Source: Nitrospinaceae bacterium
GTDB taxonomy: Bacteria; Nitrospinota; Nitrospinia; Nitrospinales; Nitrospinaceae
DNA: 64,000 bases
NCBI GenBank assembly: GCA_024644405.1
Contig: JAHELC010000004.1
Coordinates: 62,001-126,000, forward strand
Direction: 5' to 3'
In this document: in pieces, positions 33,483-43,206 of the stretch
Layout: each line of letters begins with the position of its first letter
Position numbering within the stretch: position 1 is the stretch's first letter
Notes under the pieces: model-generated
Database searches by the model: none
What the model saw: the letters and a program-made list of their open reading frames with translations, nothing else
What the model was told of the DNA's origin: nothing
Translations under genes and position numbers: made by a program

Positions 33483-35297
33483 ATGAAAAACGCTGTTATT
33501 TTTTTCATTTCTATTTTTACACTCCATACATCTATTTTCACGCCCCACACCTGGGCCCAGGAACCTGAGTCGATGGGATTCTTTCTGGGAGAGAGCAATG
33601 CTTTTGACCTGCTTCTTGAAAACAGCCAGAACAGTGAAAGGCTTCGATTTCAAATCTTAAGCAGCAACAGTGGCTTTTTGGATTTGGTTCCGGGTATCCA
33701 CTCAATGAAGCCGGTAGTGGGGGATTTCGATGGCGACGGATACGATTCTGTCGGAATTTATGACAAAGAAAGAAATGTCTTTTTATTGAAAAACACAAAT
33801 AGCGAGGGGCTTCCAGACTTTCAAATATTCTTCGGGCAGGGTGCAGACATACCGATTGTGGGAGATTTTAACGGCGATGGTAAGGACACGGTCGGAGTCT
33901 ACAACTCGGCAAGAGCTGAATTCAGGATAAAAGACGGCCCTACGTTTGAATTCGGGCCTCCAGGGTCGACCCCTGTTGTGGGTGATTTCGACGGAGACGG
34001 TCTCGACACAGTCGGTGTTCTTGGCGTTCTCCGCACCACTTTCTACCTGAAAAACTCACTGTCGGGTGGGCCAGCGGACATCACTTTTAATATGGGATAT
34101 ATCGGTTGGAGACCTGTCGTGGGCGACTTCAGTGGGGATGGCATTGATACCATCGGACGGTTCAATTCGACGACGGGCATGCTTCAATATAAGACCCAAA
34201 ACCTGCAAGAGGCGCCCGTGCTCGAACTCGATTTTGGGTCTGATGTGAACTATACCCGGTATCCCCTGATCGGACGTTGGGAAAATGAAAGCTATGAAGA
34301 AGAAACAGGATATCCCTGGCCGGTTTCAAGCCCTGAAGAAGAGGGTTTTGACCCGGATTTTCTCGAAGTTGTATATGACTTTGCGGAAAATGAGCCTACG
34401 CTCGAACATTTGCGGAGTTTACTCGTCATTAAAAACGGCAAACTGGTCAAGGAACGATACTTTCATGGGAATAGCGCCCATTTTTCTCACAATCTTCGGT
34501 CTGTTACAAAATCGGTCTCTTCGATTCTGGTGGGTATCGCCATGTCAGAAAATAAAATTGGCGACACCGGCGACTTGATTTCCGAATATTACCCCGAGTA
34601 CTTTTTGGATCAAGAGGATCCGCGACACCAAAATATTACCCTGGATCATCTTCTCACCATGAGCGCCGGTTTTGGGGGTGACTACCAGATTAATTATTTT
34701 CCATGGTGGTTGAGCGGCGATCTCATAAAATTTACCTTAACCCAGCCTCTTGAGTTTGATCCTAGATCCCAATTCAAATATACCGACGGTATCTCTCACG
34801 TTTTGGGAAATCTGGTAGCACGGACCAGTGAACAGCTGTTGCCTGTTTACGCGCAGGACCGTCTCTTTGTTCCATTGGGTATCAAGCCCACTCGCTGGGA
34901 CCAATACAACGGTCAATTTTTGGGTTTTACTAGCATTAACATGCGACCTCGCGATATGGCCCGCCTGGGTTATCTGTATCTCCGAAAAGGGAATATCGAT
35001 GGTCATCAAATTGTGCCGGAGAGTTGGGTTGAAGAAAGTATAAAGCCCAGGATCTTTGCGTTTCCTGCTGCTGGAGGAGACCAGTTTTACGGTTATCAAT
35101 GGTGGGTGAAACAGTTTGGCGGCTATGATTGTTTTTATGCCTGGGGCTACGGGGGGCAGATGATTTTTAATTTTCCCGAACTCGACCTCATTGTCGTGGC
35201 TACGTCAAAGTCGGATAAAATAATACTCACAGTTGATGAAGTTTCGGCAAGAATCAAATTTATCCTGGAAGAAGGGATTTTGCAGTCGCTTTTATGA
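33483..35297 (+). CDS. Exported beta-lactamase-family serine hydrolase with N-terminal FG-GAP-like repeats
   Basis: A 604-residue secreted protein. The ATG at 33483 follows TTAGGAGGC and begins a signal peptide (AVIFFISIFTLHT). Residues about 75-260 contain four repeats with the calcium-loop pattern VGDFDGDGxDxVG, like FG-GAP/integrin-type propeller blades. Residues about 285-600 form a class C beta-lactamase/esterase (PF00144) domain with catalytic SVTK (Ser-x-x-Lys), YTDG in place of Tyr-x-Asn, and WGYGGQMIF near the end where a His/Lys-x-Gly motif is usual. The hydrolase may act on cell-wall peptides, esters or amides; the repeats may bind surface glycans or Ca2+. Substrate unknown. Confidence 0.82.
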   Translation: MKNAVIFFISIFTLHTSIFTPHTWAQEPESMGFFLGESNAFDLLLENSQNSERLRFQILSSNSGFLDLVPGIHSMKPVVGDFDGDGYDSVGIYDKERNVFLLKNTNSEGLPDFQIFFGQGADIPIVGDFNGDGKDTVGVYNSARAEFRIKDGPTFEFGPPGSTPVVGDFDGDGLDTVGVLGVLRTTFYLKNSLSGGPADITFNMGYIGWRPVVGDFSGDGIDTIGRFNSTTGMLQYKTQNLQEAPVLELDFGSDVNYTRYPLIGRWENESYEEETGYPWPVSSPEEEGFDPDFLEVVYDFAENEPTLEHLRSLLVIKNGKLVKERYFHGNSAHFSHNLRSVTKSVSSILVGIAMSENKIGDTGDLISEYYPEYFLDQEDPRHQNITLDHLLTMSAGFGGDYQINYFPWWLSGDLIKFTLTQPLEFDPRSQFKYTDGISHVLGNLVARTSEQLLPVYAQDRLFVPLGIKPTRWDQYNGQFLGFTSINMRPRDMARLGYLYLRKGNIDGHQIVPESWVEESIKPRIFAFPAAGGDQFYGYQWWVKQFGGYDCFYAWGYGGQMIFNFPELDLIVVATSKSDKIILTVDEVSARIKFILEEGILQSLL

Positions 35298-35444
35298 ACC
35301 GGTAAAGGGCGAACAAAGTACCTTGGAACGCGAGATCGGATGTTGTTCTAATCTGTTGATAAATTCATGGAAAGTGATTAACCTGAATGAGATAGCATGC
35401 TATCGAGGGGGCAATTTTATAATCCGAAACGTTTCATTGCCGAT

Positions 35445-36188
35445 ATGTCTGATAGCAAAATCCGCATTGTTTTTCCCTTCCTTTTCATCTTCTGGGTATT
35501 TTCTTCAGTTGCCATTGCGAGTGAAGCGCCAGGAGGTTTGAACACAAAGGCCCCCCTGGTTGTGCCTGAGGCAACTCAACCACTGCTGATGGCCCAGGAT
35601 ACGGCTTCGCAGGAATTGCCGGAAGAGTCTCCATCCCAAATCACGATGGACTTCGAAAGCGCCTTCCGGGAATATCTGAAAATACCCTGGTCTCTTATGA
35701 TTTATCAGGGTTTTGCGACCTCGACCGATCTCGGCCAGACGCTGGTGTTTGACATCAAATCGGAGGATTCGCAATTCACGGGCCTGGTGGTCAACCGAAA
35801 AATGTTTCCTTTCTGGCGGTATTTCACGTTTGAGCTGGAAGGGCAGGTGCTGAGGCATTACGGGAAACAGGAACTTTGGGAATACAACGGGCTGTTCATG
35901 ATCCGGTTTCATCCTTTCCTGCTGGACTCCACGGTCAATATCGAATTCGCCGCAGGAGAGGGGCTGTCCTATGCCTCAGAACTTCCAGTGATCGAACAGG
36001 ATCAGCACCCGGACGCCGCCTCCCGGTTTCTGAACTACCTCGTTTTTGAAATCGCGGTCACGCTCCCTCAATACCGGGAGTGGACCCTGGCCACCCGCAT
36101 TCATCACCGTTCCGGCGTTTTCGGGCTGTTCAACGGAACCCGGGGCGGTTCCAATTTTCTCGCCCTCGGGTTGCGGTACCATTTTTAA
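35445..36188 (+). CDS. Outer-membrane barrel protein resembling PagL lipid A deacylase
   Basis: A 247-residue exported protein. I place the start at the ATG at 35445, giving a signal peptide with core IVFPFLFIFWVFSSVAIAS. The C-terminal 140 residues show alternating beta strands and end in ALGLRYHF with terminal Phe. The run IHHRSGVFGLFNGTRGGSN close to the C-terminus resembles the PagL lipid A 3-O-deacylase region with its His-x-Ser pair (HRS); the catalytic Glu of PagL is not obvious, so activity is uncertain. A proline-rich linker (residues 30-65) is not typical of PagL. It follows the serine hydrolase gene by 147 bp. Confidence 0.6.
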   Translation: MSDSKIRIVFPFLFIFWVFSSVAIASEAPGGLNTKAPLVVPEATQPLLMAQDTASQELPEESPSQITMDFESAFREYLKIPWSLMIYQGFATSTDLGQTLVFDIKSEDSQFTGLVVNRKMFPFWRYFTFELEGQVLRHYGKQELWEYNGLFMIRFHPFLLDSTVNIEFAAGEGLSYASELPVIEQDQHPDAASRFLNYLVFEIAVTLPQYREWTLATRIHHRSGVFGLFNGTRGGSNFLALGLRYHF

Positions 36189-36367
36189 AACCCGTTGACC
36201 CTGGGCAGGGGTGAGTTTCTTCCAACATTCCAATCCAGTTGATTTTACCGATATATCTTCCAGAGGGTTTTTATTGTTGAGCGTCTCTTCTTTTCTGAAT
36301 TGACGGGTCCCGGGTCCCCCTTTACCATTAAAGGAAAAGCTGTGAATCCAATTATCAAGGAGGGATT

Positions 36368-36691
36368 ATGAAACGCTGGGTATTAATGATGGTTGCGGGA
36401 GCACTGATGGTGACCGGGTGCGGTTCGACTCCGGAAAAAAAGATCAACGTCCAGTTGATGAAAAGCGATCCGCCGATGGGCTGCCAGATGGTCGGCGATG
36501 TGCAGGCCGAAGGCGATGACATGAACGAGGCCAAGCAGAACCTGCGTCTCAAGGCCGACGAACGGGGAGGCAACTATGTGCGGCTGGATGCCCTCGATAT
36601 TTCCGGGGGAGATGCCATTGCCGCCGGCGCCGCCTTCCGCTGTTTGCAACCCGGAACCATGATGCCATCAACAAGCGGTTCCGAGAAATAG
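36368..36691 (+). CDS. Small lipoprotein (DUF4156-like)
   Basis: A 107-residue lipoprotein. The signal sequence ends in a lipobox VTGC with the acylated Cys at residue 18; Gly and Ser follow, which favours outer-membrane sorting. The mature part has DPPMGCQMVGDVQAEG and AKQNLRLKADERGGNYVRLD, the pattern of the DUF4156/RcsF-like group, with a second and third Cys that may form a disulfide. AAGGAGGG precedes the ATG. Function not known. Confidence 0.75.
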   Translation: MKRWVLMMVAGALMVTGCGSTPEKKINVQLMKSDPPMGCQMVGDVQAEGDDMNEAKQNLRLKADERGGNYVRLDALDISGGDAIAAGAAFRCLQPGTMMPSTSGSEK

Positions 36692-36779
36692 CTTTAATAA
36701 ACTTTGAGTTCTTCATTTTTGGAGTTTGTGAAACGCCGCTGGCCCGAACAAAGGCCCGGCTGGTGTAGGAGTGTTTCTT

Positions 36780-37331
36780 ATGGGTAATGCGGTAGCCTTA
36801 CGGTATGAAGTGAAAATTGAGGATTTAATTGCGTTCAACCTGTTTAATATGCGACATTCCGGCATCGGTCGTGATGCGACAAAAATTACAGCTATAATAC
36901 TCAGTTCTGTGGTAATCCTTTCGTTGGTTTCCAAAGTCGGGAACCCGGATTTTTTGAGTTTTTCTCTTCCATTTGGGATTTTTTTCATTTTACTTGTTGT
37001 TTGGCTCGATCGTTGCTTTCGCAATTGGTTTATTAAGAGAACCGTAAATCGTCTTTACGGTAAGAAAGCCTTCAGGGGATTTATAGGCCCACACAAACTC
37101 ACTTTGAGTCAAGACGGAGTTTTGGAGGAAACGGAAATAGGGGAACACCGTGTGAATTGGGAAGGTGTTGAAAAGATTTTGACTTCTGATACCCATGCAT
37201 TTATTTATATTGGGCCTTCAATGGCTCATGTAATTCCAAAATCCGCTATACAGGAAGGCGATTATGGTGCCTTCGTCGAGCAAGCCAGAGAATGGTTCGA
37301 GCAGAAACGTCCCGCGCTCCAGGAGGCTTAG
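36780..37331 (+). CDS. YcxB-like two-helix membrane protein
   Basis: A 183-residue inner-membrane protein. I chose the ATG at 36780, seven bases after AGGAG; a GTG at 36771 lies inside that site. Two adjacent helices are at about residues 35-75 (KITAIILSSVVILSLVS and LPFGIFFILLVVWL). The C-terminal cytosolic part (GPHKLTLSQDGVLEETEIGE, VNWEGVEKILTSDTHAFIYI) matches the YcxB-like/PH-like fold. Function of the family is unknown. Confidence 0.7.
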   Translation: MGNAVALRYEVKIEDLIAFNLFNMRHSGIGRDATKITAIILSSVVILSLVSKVGNPDFLSFSLPFGIFFILLVVWLDRCFRNWFIKRTVNRLYGKKAFRGFIGPHKLTLSQDGVLEETEIGEHRVNWEGVEKILTSDTHAFIYIGPSMAHVIPKSAIQEGDYGAFVEQAREWFEQKRPALQEA

Positions 37332-37406
37332 AGCGTCTTGCATTTAAGTTTTCCGTTTCTCCAGGTTTTTTCTGTTATTGAAAACCAAATCCCTTAGAAT
37401 CACCCT

Positions 37407-40247
37407 ATGAGCGATCCCGCCCTCAAAAGCACAACCGGAATCATGCAGATCCTCAGATCTCCGGTTGGGTTGAAGGCCGGGCCTCTGCTTTTCTTCACGG
37501 TTTTATTCGTTCTTTTTTTCTCTCCCATTATTTTTACCGGCTTCCTGCTCGCTCCCAACGATGGGTTGAATTACAGCCTGCCCAATTTTTATTCTCCGAA
37601 CACATTATGGACGAATCTGCTGTTTTCCGGTTATCCGGCGGCAGCGGACCCGCAGGCGCAAACCTGGTATCCCCTGGCCTTTCTGTTTTCATTGTTTCCC
37701 AACAGTTGGAACGCTTACATGATCTCGGCGTATGTGTTGTCCGCCTGTTTCATGTTCGGCTATGTCTGGACGGTGACCCAATCCCGAATGGCCGGGTTGG
37801 TCGCCGGCATTGTCTACAGCATGAGCGGGTTCATGATCGGTCGACTGGGGCAGGTGCCCCTGGTCCATGCCTCCGTCTGGCTGCCTCTGATTTTCTGGGT
37901 CATTGAAAAAAACCGGCAGAGACTGTCGGCGGGTTGGACGGCTATTGGAAGTCTCGCCATCGCCTGCAGTTTTCTCGGAGGGCACACGCAGATCATTTTT
38001 TTTGGACTGGTCGTGGCTGGCGTTTACGTCGTTTACCGGGGTTGGATTCCGGCACCCGAGCGTTGGGCTTTTGTCCGGCGGTTCGCCCTGATGGTTATAA
38101 TGGGGATGGGTTTGATAGCGATTCAACTGCTGCCCGCGATGGAACTGGCGGTGTGGAGCGCCCGCGCCGAGCTTACTTATTCTGAATTTGTCCGTTTTTC
38201 TCTGGCTCCCGCTGAAGTGTTGACCCTGTTGTTTCCCTACCTGTTTGGTGGCGGCGGCACCCTGTATGACGTCCAGTATTTTGGCAGTGGCAATGGTATG
38301 GAGTTGCCGGGGTATCTGGGGCTTTCAACCTTGTTGCTGGCCTGTCTGGCGGTTGTGGGTTCCCGGTCGAGCCGCGTCGTCCGGTTCTGGGCGGCCGTTT
38401 TTCTGGTCGCGTTTGTCTTGGCGCTGGGGGAGCACACTCCCTTGAGCCAATTGATGTTTTATCTGCCGGGTTTCAACAAGTTTCGAGCCCCGTTGCGCCA
38501 CTTTCTGGAGATAACCCTGGCGGTAAGTGTTCTGGCGGGACTGGGGGCAGACTGCATACAACGGAATAAAATCAGTTCCAACCAGATTAAAGGTGTGATC
38601 CTGGGAGCCGCGGGACTATTCGGGCTGGGCCTGGCCATGGTTTGGATTTTCTCCGATACACTGGAACAAGCGGCGATCAGCAAAAACGTGGAGTCTCTTC
38701 ACATAGTTTCCTGGCAGAACGCGGCGTTGTGGGTGCCGGTCGGGGTGTTGACACTAACGGCTGGCGCACTGGCTTTCTGGTGGAACCGTCCCGGGAGCCC
38801 GATGCGTCGATTACTGATTTTGACGGTTTTGGTGGTGGATCTGGGCAGTTTCGGCTGGTTTCATAACTGGCGCTTTTTCGTTCCGCCGGAACAATGGATT
38901 CAACCTCCCGAGGTGGCCAACCGTTACCGGACAATTCTCAATGAAACGCATCAACGTCTGGTTCCGGTGCAGGGTCTCCATAGCGATCGCAACCAGTTTC
39001 CCGTGAATGTCTCGCGGATATGGGGTATTCCCAATGCGACGGGATACAACCCTTTGGTCCTGGCCCGGGTGAATGAAATGTTAGCCCGATATGAAACGGG
39101 GGCCTTGTTGGATACTTGGTCCTCGGTCAAGCACAGAGCGCTGGATATTCTGGGAGTGCGGTACCTGTTTCTTCCCAGCGCCTATGTGGGGACACTCAAC
39201 ACTCAGGAAAACCTGCCTTGGACTCGGGAAAATCTGGGAGTTCGTCTGGGAACCGGATGCGGTCAGTCGTATCCTTCCGCCATCGAGTTTTCTTTTCCCT
39301 CGGGTATTTCCGCCAGCCGCATCGGAATCGTCAGCAAATCGTTTTGTGTCAGTGATGTTCCAGACGGCGAGGCCGTTTTGAGCCTCCGGTTTTCGGGTGA
39401 TAAGGCTTTGAAACATCAGACGAATTTTGTCATGGGACGGGACACCGCGGAATGGGGTTATGATTGCAATGGCGGCAGGAAGCGAATCCGTCACAAACAG
39501 GCTCAGGTATTTCAGACTTTTTCGATCAGCGGCCAGTCGGGCGCTCCCTGCCACGGCTATCAATATGTGGCGAATCTGGCGGTTGGTCCGGAGGGCCCCA
39601 TCAAGCAACTTCGATTGGAATGGTTGGGCAAGCCGGGCGTCGTCCAGTTGGATAAAATAACCCTGAACGACGAAAAGTCCGGTGCGGTCATTCCCGTCCG
39701 TGAGGTGACTGCCTCCGACCACTGGCGATTCAAGGAACGCATCGGGGAAACAGTGGTGTACGAGAATCTCGATGCGATGCCCCGCGCCTGGCTGGTTCCG
39801 GAAGCCGTACCGGCCCGGCCCCAGGAGATACTTCACGCAATATATTATTCGCAATTGCCCGATGGCCGTCCGTTCGATCCGGCAAGAACTGCAATGATCG
39901 AAGACTCGGAGGTTTTTCAGGCCACCGCCTTTGATCCATCCGGGAAGGTGGAAATCGTTCATTTGGAAGATACTGAAATTGTTCTACAAACCCAATCCCT
40001 TTCGGATTCATTTCTGGTCACCAGCGATATTTATTATCCCGGCTGGGAAGCCACCCTGGATGGCGAGCCAGTCCCACTGGTTCGAACCGATTATGTGTTG
40101 CGCGGTGTTGCTTTGCCGGCCGGTTCCCATGAGGTGCGGTTTGAGTACCATCCGAAATCCTTCTATACCGGTATGACAGTGACGGTTCTTTCCCTCCTGA
40201 TTCTGATCCTTTGGACTTTTCGTCCTTTTCCCAAATTTAATGACTGA
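37407..40247 (+). CDS. YfhO-family polytopic membrane protein
   Basis: A 946-residue inner-membrane protein with 12 or more helices in the first 480 residues and a large periplasmic domain after about 500, ending in one last helix (GMTVTVLSLLILILWTF). N-terminal SPIIFTGFLLAPNDGLNY followed by DPQAQTWYPLAFLFSLFP and the C-terminal YYPGWEATLDGEPVPLVRTD are typical of YfhO, a GT-C-like fold thought to glycosylate lipids or wall polymers such as teichoic acids in Firmicutes. Here it stands apart from the polysaccharide cluster; its acceptor is unknown. Confidence 0.85.
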   Translation: MSDPALKSTTGIMQILRSPVGLKAGPLLFFTVLFVLFFSPIIFTGFLLAPNDGLNYSLPNFYSPNTLWTNLLFSGYPAAADPQAQTWYPLAFLFSLFPNSWNAYMISAYVLSACFMFGYVWTVTQSRMAGLVAGIVYSMSGFMIGRLGQVPLVHASVWLPLIFWVIEKNRQRLSAGWTAIGSLAIACSFLGGHTQIIFFGLVVAGVYVVYRGWIPAPERWAFVRRFALMVIMGMGLIAIQLLPAMELAVWSARAELTYSEFVRFSLAPAEVLTLLFPYLFGGGGTLYDVQYFGSGNGMELPGYLGLSTLLLACLAVVGSRSSRVVRFWAAVFLVAFVLALGEHTPLSQLMFYLPGFNKFRAPLRHFLEITLAVSVLAGLGADCIQRNKISSNQIKGVILGAAGLFGLGLAMVWIFSDTLEQAAISKNVESLHIVSWQNAALWVPVGVLTLTAGALAFWWNRPGSPMRRLLILTVLVVDLGSFGWFHNWRFFVPPEQWIQPPEVANRYRTILNETHQRLVPVQGLHSDRNQFPVNVSRIWGIPNATGYNPLVLARVNEMLARYETGALLDTWSSVKHRALDILGVRYLFLPSAYVGTLNTQENLPWTRENLGVRLGTGCGQSYPSAIEFSFPSGISASRIGIVSKSFCVSDVPDGEAVLSLRFSGDKALKHQTNFVMGRDTAEWGYDCNGGRKRIRHKQAQVFQTFSISGQSGAPCHGYQYVANLAVGPEGPIKQLRLEWLGKPGVVQLDKITLNDEKSGAVIPVREVTASDHWRFKERIGETVVYENLDAMPRAWLVPEAVPARPQEILHAIYYSQLPDGRPFDPARTAMIEDSEVFQATAFDPSGKVEIVHLEDTEIVLQTQSLSDSFLVTSDIYYPGWEATLDGEPVPLVRTDYVLRGVALPAGSHEVRFEYHPKSFYTGMTVTVLSLLILILWTFRPFPKFND

Positions 40248-40314
40248 ATATTAAGGTTCAAGCCATTTCTTATATTCTCCCGGCAAGGGGTTGCGGACGA
40301 ATGGATATTAAGAT

Positions 40315-40344
40315 TTGACGGAGAGGGCGGACTTTGGTTAGAAT
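40315..40344 (+). promoter_or_regulatory. Sigma-70-like promoter
   Basis: TTGACG at 40315-40320 and TAGAAT at 40339-40344 with an 18-bp spacer lie about 80 bp upstream of the TPR-like gene starting at 40426. Confidence 0.45.
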
Positions 40345-40425
40345 GTGCCCAATCCATTTTGATCCAGAGACCCGGGTGCGTCCGGAAACCTTGTGCCACC
40401 GGTTGCCCAGGCCGTTAGAGAGACC

Positions 40426-41067
40426 ATGACCAAACTCAAGCGGTTTATTCATTTTTTGCGGTATAGTGTGGGGAAATTGTTTTTTCCTGCTCTCGAGCCG
40501 CTGTTTATTTTGCGGGAAAACCTGAGCACGGCCGTCCGCCGGCATTTCGATCAGGCTATCAAACATATTGAAAATAAAAACTTTGTGGTGGCCCAGCTGA
40601 ACTTGAATATGGTGCTGAGCCTGTACCCCAGTCACTTCTTGGCGCGGGTGTACCGCGGCCGGATTTACCTTCGGCAAAAGCAGTACCGTCTGGCTTCTGA
40701 AGATTTGTTGCAGGCCAACCGGATCAGTCCGTTCCGGTTTACGCATTACCGGTTGTATCGCGAATATCTGGAATCGATCGGCGAAGGTCCCCAGTTTGGG
40801 GAAGGACGGCCTCCCGCCCATTGGATGGGTCGGCTTAAAGGATTGCGTCAGTCCCCTGATAGCATGGATCGCGAGGGTGTGGAAGCATCGGAACCCCAAT
40901 CGGCGCTTGAGGATTCCACGGATTTGGATGAAGAACCGTTGATGGTTATACAGGATCCGGATTTGACCGAGAGTGATCGTGATAAATTCGGAGATATGGG
41001 TCCGATCACCACGGGTGAAGCGGAGAACGCCGACTGGGACCACGTCCTTAAAAAGCTTACCTCTTGA
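40426..41067 (+). CDS. TPR-like protein of unknown function
   Basis: A 213-residue protein. The ATG at 40426 is preferred over an upstream GTG at 40393. After a basic N-terminus with a short hydrophobic run (SVGKLFFPALEPLFIL) come two to three TPR-like helical pairs (AIKHIENKNFVVAQLNLNMV, then ARVYRGRIYLRQKQYRLASE). The last 80 residues are acidic and probably disordered. It could bind a partner protein through the TPRs; none is suggested by the context. The gene is convergent with the GGDEF-EAL gene, six bases apart. Confidence 0.65.
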   Translation: MTKLKRFIHFLRYSVGKLFFPALEPLFILRENLSTAVRRHFDQAIKHIENKNFVVAQLNLNMVLSLYPSHFLARVYRGRIYLRQKQYRLASEDLLQANRISPFRFTHYRLYREYLESIGEGPQFGEGRPPAHWMGRLKGLRQSPDSMDREGVEASEPQSALEDSTDLDEEPLMVIQDPDLTESDRDKFGDMGPITTGEAENADWDHVLKKLTS

Positions 41068-41073
41068 ACTTTC

Positions 41074-43206
41074 CTAGAATTTTTTTCCGGTTTTCAACAA
41101 CTCACCCATCTCATCCTTTGGGATGGGCTTGCTGAACAGATAGCCTTGCGCCTCATCGCAATTCAATTCATTTAAAAATTTTCTTTGTTCTTCGGTTTCC
41201 ACGCCTTCGGCGATGGTTTTCATATCCATGCTTTGCGCGAGAGTGACGATGGCCTTGGTGATGGCGGAATTGGTCCGCAGGTTGAAATCCTTTATAAAGG
41301 TTTGGTCGATCTTCAGGTAATCCATCGGAAGATTTTTAAGGTAATTGAGCGAAGAGAAACCGGTTCCGAAGTCGTCGATTGAAATCTTGATTCCCAGAGC
41401 ACTGAGTTTTTTCAAAATGGAGACCGCCAGGGTGGTGTCCTGCATCAAAACGCTTTCGGTAATTTCCAGCTCCAGTTGGTACGGCGGAATTTTTGTTTGT
41501 TTAAGAACTTGTCCGATTTCGGACACCAGGTTGGGGTGGGTGAACTGAACCACGGACAGGTTGACGGATACGGGAGTCGGGGGCAATCCAGCGTCCTGCC
41601 ATTGAATGGTCTGTCGACAGGCGGTGAGTAAAACCCAATGCCCCAATTGGATAATGAGCCGGGTTTCTTCGGCAATGGGGATGAACTGGTTGGGCATGAC
41701 CAGTCCCAACTCCGGGCTGTCCCAGCGTATGAGGGCTTCCATGCCCGCAATTTGTCCTGATTTTAAGTTAATCTTGGGCTGGTAATACAATTCAAATTCG
41801 TTTCGATCCAGCGCCTTTCTCAGGTTTTTTTCCACCGCCAGCCTTTCCATCGCTTTGAAGTTCATCGCCGGGGTATACAACTGAAATGTGTTCCTTCCTT
41901 TTTCCTTGGCCCGGTACATGGCCAGATCAGAATTTTTAAGCAGTGTTTTGATTTCCATTCCGTCATCGGGAAAGATGGAGATACCGATGCTGCAACCGAC
42001 GTACAGTTCGTTGTCTCCAATTTTGAACACGGGTGTTACGGCGTCGAGAATTTTTTCGGCCAGCTTGGCAGTGTGATCTGTATCCGTCAAACCCGGGATG
42101 AGGATAATGAACTCGTCCCCTCCCATTCGCGCGATGGTGTCCTGTTTGCGCAGGATTTCCTTGATTCTCAGCGAAACCTGTTGAAGCAACTGGTCGCCGG
42201 CCTCATGTCCTAAAGAATCATTGATGGTTTTGAAATGGTCCAGGTCCAGGAAGAGAATGGCCACTTTCTCGTTGTTGCGGGTAGCGTTGGCCAGGGCGAC
42301 GGCTAAACGGTCGTTGAGCAGGTTCCGGTTGGGCAGGCCCGTCAGGGAATCGTAATAGGCCATTTGCCGGATGGTATTTTCCATCTGCTTGCGTTCGGTA
42401 ATATCCTGAACCCACACCAGGATTTCCGAAAGGGAATCTTTGGGTTCCACCAGTTGGAGTTTGCATTCTGCCGGATAAGTCGACTCGTCCTTCCTTTGAA
42501 AAGTGGTTTCAAATGAAACCATAGGTCGGATTTTGTTGATAAGGGAGTCGCAGATGCGGCTCAATTTTTGCGGGTCCAGGGTTGGCGCCAGCTCAATAAA
42601 TGTTTTTTGCATTATTTCATCAGGTGTGAATCCCGTATCGACGCATGCCAGGGAGTTGGCTTTGATAAACTGAAACGTCTTCGGTTGGAAGACCAGAACC
42701 TCCCGGTAATGTTCGTCCAGAGAAGGAATGACATTTTGCGCAGGGTCGTTTTTTGAAGCGGTGGAGGATGCCAGCCCGGTTGAAATTTTTCGGGAACGTG
42801 CTGACAGAGTTTTCATGATGGCCATGAGGGCCTTGGGCTGCGTGGCAAAATATTCCTGAAACTGGGTTTCACTGATTTCCAGCAGCACCGATGGGACGAG
42901 AGCCCGTGCTCCGGCCGTTCTCGGCCGGGACTCAATCAGAGACATCTCGCCAAAGAACGTTCCCGGCAACATATTGGTTAACAGCTTGTCGCCTTGATAG
43001 ATCAATATTTCCCCGTCGAGCACGATATACATCGCGCTGCCCTCGTCTCCTTCATTGAAAATCACCGTTTCAGGTTTGAGAGAGATCTCCTTACTTTCCT
43101 GAGCTAACCTTTCCAGGGTGGATTCGTGGAAAAAACTAAGGATATCAATGGTCTTCAGAATTTCCTTTTTTTTGTCGGATGAAATAAATGACGTGGAATT
43201 TGACAT
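41074..43206 (-). CDS. Cyclic-nucleotide-binding / PAS / GGDEF / EAL bifunctional c-di-GMP protein
   Basis: A 710-residue cytoplasmic signalling protein. A cNMP-binding (CRP-like) domain spans about residues 18-140 (NEGDEGSAMYIVLDGEILIY, GTFFGEMSLIESRPRTAGAR). A PAS domain is at about 160-275, ending in WVQDITERKQME. The GGDEF domain (about 285-445) has an intact RMGGDEF with the inhibitory I-site RKQD five residues before it. The EAL domain (about 460-705) keeps EALIRW, NLS, ELEITES, DDFGTGFSSL and KIDQTF. Both synthesis and breakdown of c-di-GMP look possible, with cNMP and a PAS ligand as inputs. Confidence 0.92.
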   Translation of the reverse strand: MSNSTSFISSDKKKEILKTIDILSFFHESTLERLAQESKEISLKPETVIFNEGDEGSAMYIVLDGEILIYQGDKLLTNMLPGTFFGEMSLIESRPRTAGARALVPSVLLEISETQFQEYFATQPKALMAIMKTLSARSRKISTGLASSTASKNDPAQNVIPSLDEHYREVLVFQPKTFQFIKANSLACVDTGFTPDEIMQKTFIELAPTLDPQKLSRICDSLINKIRPMVSFETTFQRKDESTYPAECKLQLVEPKDSLSEILVWVQDITERKQMENTIRQMAYYDSLTGLPNRNLLNDRLAVALANATRNNEKVAILFLDLDHFKTINDSLGHEAGDQLLQQVSLRIKEILRKQDTIARMGGDEFIILIPGLTDTDHTAKLAEKILDAVTPVFKIGDNELYVGCSIGISIFPDDGMEIKTLLKNSDLAMYRAKEKGRNTFQLYTPAMNFKAMERLAVEKNLRKALDRNEFELYYQPKINLKSGQIAGMEALIRWDSPELGLVMPNQFIPIAEETRLIIQLGHWVLLTACRQTIQWQDAGLPPTPVSVNLSVVQFTHPNLVSEIGQVLKQTKIPPYQLELEITESVLMQDTTLAVSILKKLSALGIKISIDDFGTGFSSLNYLKNLPMDYLKIDQTFIKDFNLRTNSAITKAIVTLAQSMDMKTIAEGVETEEQRKFLNELNCDEAQGYLFSKPIPKDEMGELLKTGKKF

